A stretch of 7,886 nucleotides of DNA from an uncultured Myxococcales bacterium (GTDB lineage Bacteria; Myxococcota_A; Bradymonadia; Bradymonadales; Bradymonadaceae): NCBI GenBank assembly GCA_913058025.1, contig CAJXPN010000163.1:1-7886 (forward strand), given 5' to 3'. The notes beneath the pieces were generated by a model. It was not told where the DNA came from, did not search any database, and saw nothing but the letters and a program-made list of their open reading frames with translations. A program made the position numbers and the translations under genes. Shown here piece by piece: positions 7,400 to 7,886 of the stretch. The first letter of the stretch is position 1. Each line of letters begins with the position of its first letter.

Positions 7400-7678
7400 G
7401 TTCATTCTCTTGGGGGGTCGAGGTCGTTGAGTGGACGTTATGGAACGCTTCGTCCTGAGCCCAGACGACCCCACCCGCGGATCCCTTCCCCAAAAGAGAC
7501 CCGCTCCCTCCTGGACGCGTCGTCTTCCAGTCGAAGGTCCCCAGGATCACCCCCATATTTCTCGTGCCTCGAAGAGGCCGACACCTCATCGCGGGTGCGA
7601 CGGGGCCGGACATGCCGAGCCAGGTCGCGGCGCGAGGGCGCGCTCGCTCGTCGACCCCCTACCCTCCTGTGCCGACTC
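7400..7678. other. Intergenic region, presumed operon upstream region
   Basis: I find no convincing gene on either strand. Open frames here are arginine-, proline- and serine-rich and lack any signal or domain pattern. The promoter of the minus-strand operon should lie here, but I see no good -35/-10 pair. The only -10-like hexamer is CATAAC (minus strand, around 7436-7441), without a matching -35. A short inverted repeat (CTGGA 7511-7515 / TCCAG 7526-7530) encloses the palindrome GACGCGTC; it could be an operator but is unproven. Confidence 0.5.
7407..7411 (-). promoter_or_regulatory. Probable ribosome binding site of the small lipoprotein gene
   Basis: AAGAG on the minus strand, 7 nt before the ATG at 7399. 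It is weaker than the sites of the two downstream genes, but it selects M-K-R-L over the M-N-M start 6 nt earlier. Confidence 0.5.
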
Positions 7679-7886
7679 CCTCCGCTCATCTTCTCCAGAA
7701 GAGCCGGAGGTGAGCGGTCTCTCAAGTCCAACGCCAACGATAAGCTTCACGAGAAAGACAGAAAAATCGACCACTTGCACCGCAAGATCGGCGAGATGAC
7801 GATGGACATCGAGATCTTGACCAAGGCTCACGAGATCATCAAACGCGATACCCAGCAAGTCGACGTCACCTCGGCGCTTTTTGGGC
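7679..7886 (+). mobile_element. IS3-family-type transposase fragment, cut by window edge
   Basis: From about 7679 one plus-strand frame reads L-I-F-S-R-R, then an amphipathic charged helix (about 7739-7840) with K-L-H-E-K-D, L-H-R-K-I-G-E-M-T-M and I-L-T-K-A-H-E-I-I-K-R-D. This resembles the leucine-zipper region of IS3-group transposases, where 'L-x-R-K-I-G-x-L-T' and 'x-I-L-K-x-A/T-x-x-x-L-K-K-D' patterns follow the N-terminal helix-turn-helix. The frame runs open to the window end. No helix-turn-helix part or plausible start codon is visible upstream: the same frame becomes Arg/Pro-rich before about 7679. The element is therefore probably 5'-truncated, a remnant rather than a full insertion sequence. 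Base composition also drops here to roughly half GC, unlike the lipoprotein genes. No terminal inverted repeat was identified, so the boundary is approximate. Confidence 0.62.

Noticed and set aside
7689..7702. Inverted repeat TCTTC-TCCA-GAAGA as a terminator or IS end
   Set aside because: The stem is only 5 bp with no T-tract and no matching partner elsewhere in the window.
7431..7799. Plus-strand open frame of 122 codons over the intergenic region and transposase fragment
   Set aside because: The composition is random-looking (Pro/Arg/Ser/Thr), and it overlaps the transposase-like segment in a different frame.
7586..7858. Minus-strand open frame of 90 codons near the right edge
   Set aside because: It is antisense to the transposase-like helix, with no ribosome binding site; its second half is low-complexity Arg/Pro/Ser.

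Overview
The window is GC-rich DNA from a Gram-negative bacterium. The most likely source is a member of the Myxococcota or a close relative. This rests on three things: consecutive lipoproteins carrying short cysteine-rich C-x2-G-x2-[GAES]-C-x-C modules, a very long secreted multidomain protein, and a 'C-E-D-G-G ... D-C-G-x-R' cysteine motif, all common in that phylum. This is inference; there is no rRNA or housekeeping marker in the window.

Layout, left to right. Bases 1-54 are not genomic: they are an Illumina Nextera P7/index/mosaic-end adapter joined to the contig. Bases 55-407 (minus) are the first 117 codons of a cysteine-rich lipoprotein cut off by that adapter. Bases 492-6887 (minus) are one intact gene for a 2131-residue putative lipoprotein, which fills most of the window. 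Bases 6905-7399 (minus) are a 164-residue lipoprotein. Bases 7400 to about 7678 hold no convincing gene. The right edge, about 7679-7886 (plus), carries a fragment of an IS3-family-type transposase with lower GC.

The three minus-strand genes run in the order 7399 -> 6905, 6887 -> 492, 407 -> off the left edge. The gaps are 17 and 84 nt, each downstream start has a good Shine-Dalgarno sequence, and there is no clear terminator between them, so they probably form one operon. All three products begin with a lipoprotein-type signal peptide and carry the same cysteine module: one copy in the first, nine in the giant, one in the partial one.

The main point of interest is the giant protein. Its N-terminal half is a lipid anchor, a cysteine-rich stalk and beta-rich domains. 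Its C-terminal half is helical and resembles the channel-forming part of Tc-toxin A subunits: a long coiled-coil hairpin whose tip is a seven-glycine run followed by a hydrophobic stretch, then a C-terminal domain ending in a W-E-L ... L-S-D-I-I-L-F-I-Y-Y pattern like the TcB-binding end of TcA proteins. A membrane-anchored, cysteine-stalked TcA-like protein in an operon with two small lipoproteins would be unusual. The assignment comes from pattern recognition only and needs a profile or structure search. No TcB or TcC partner is visible in the window.
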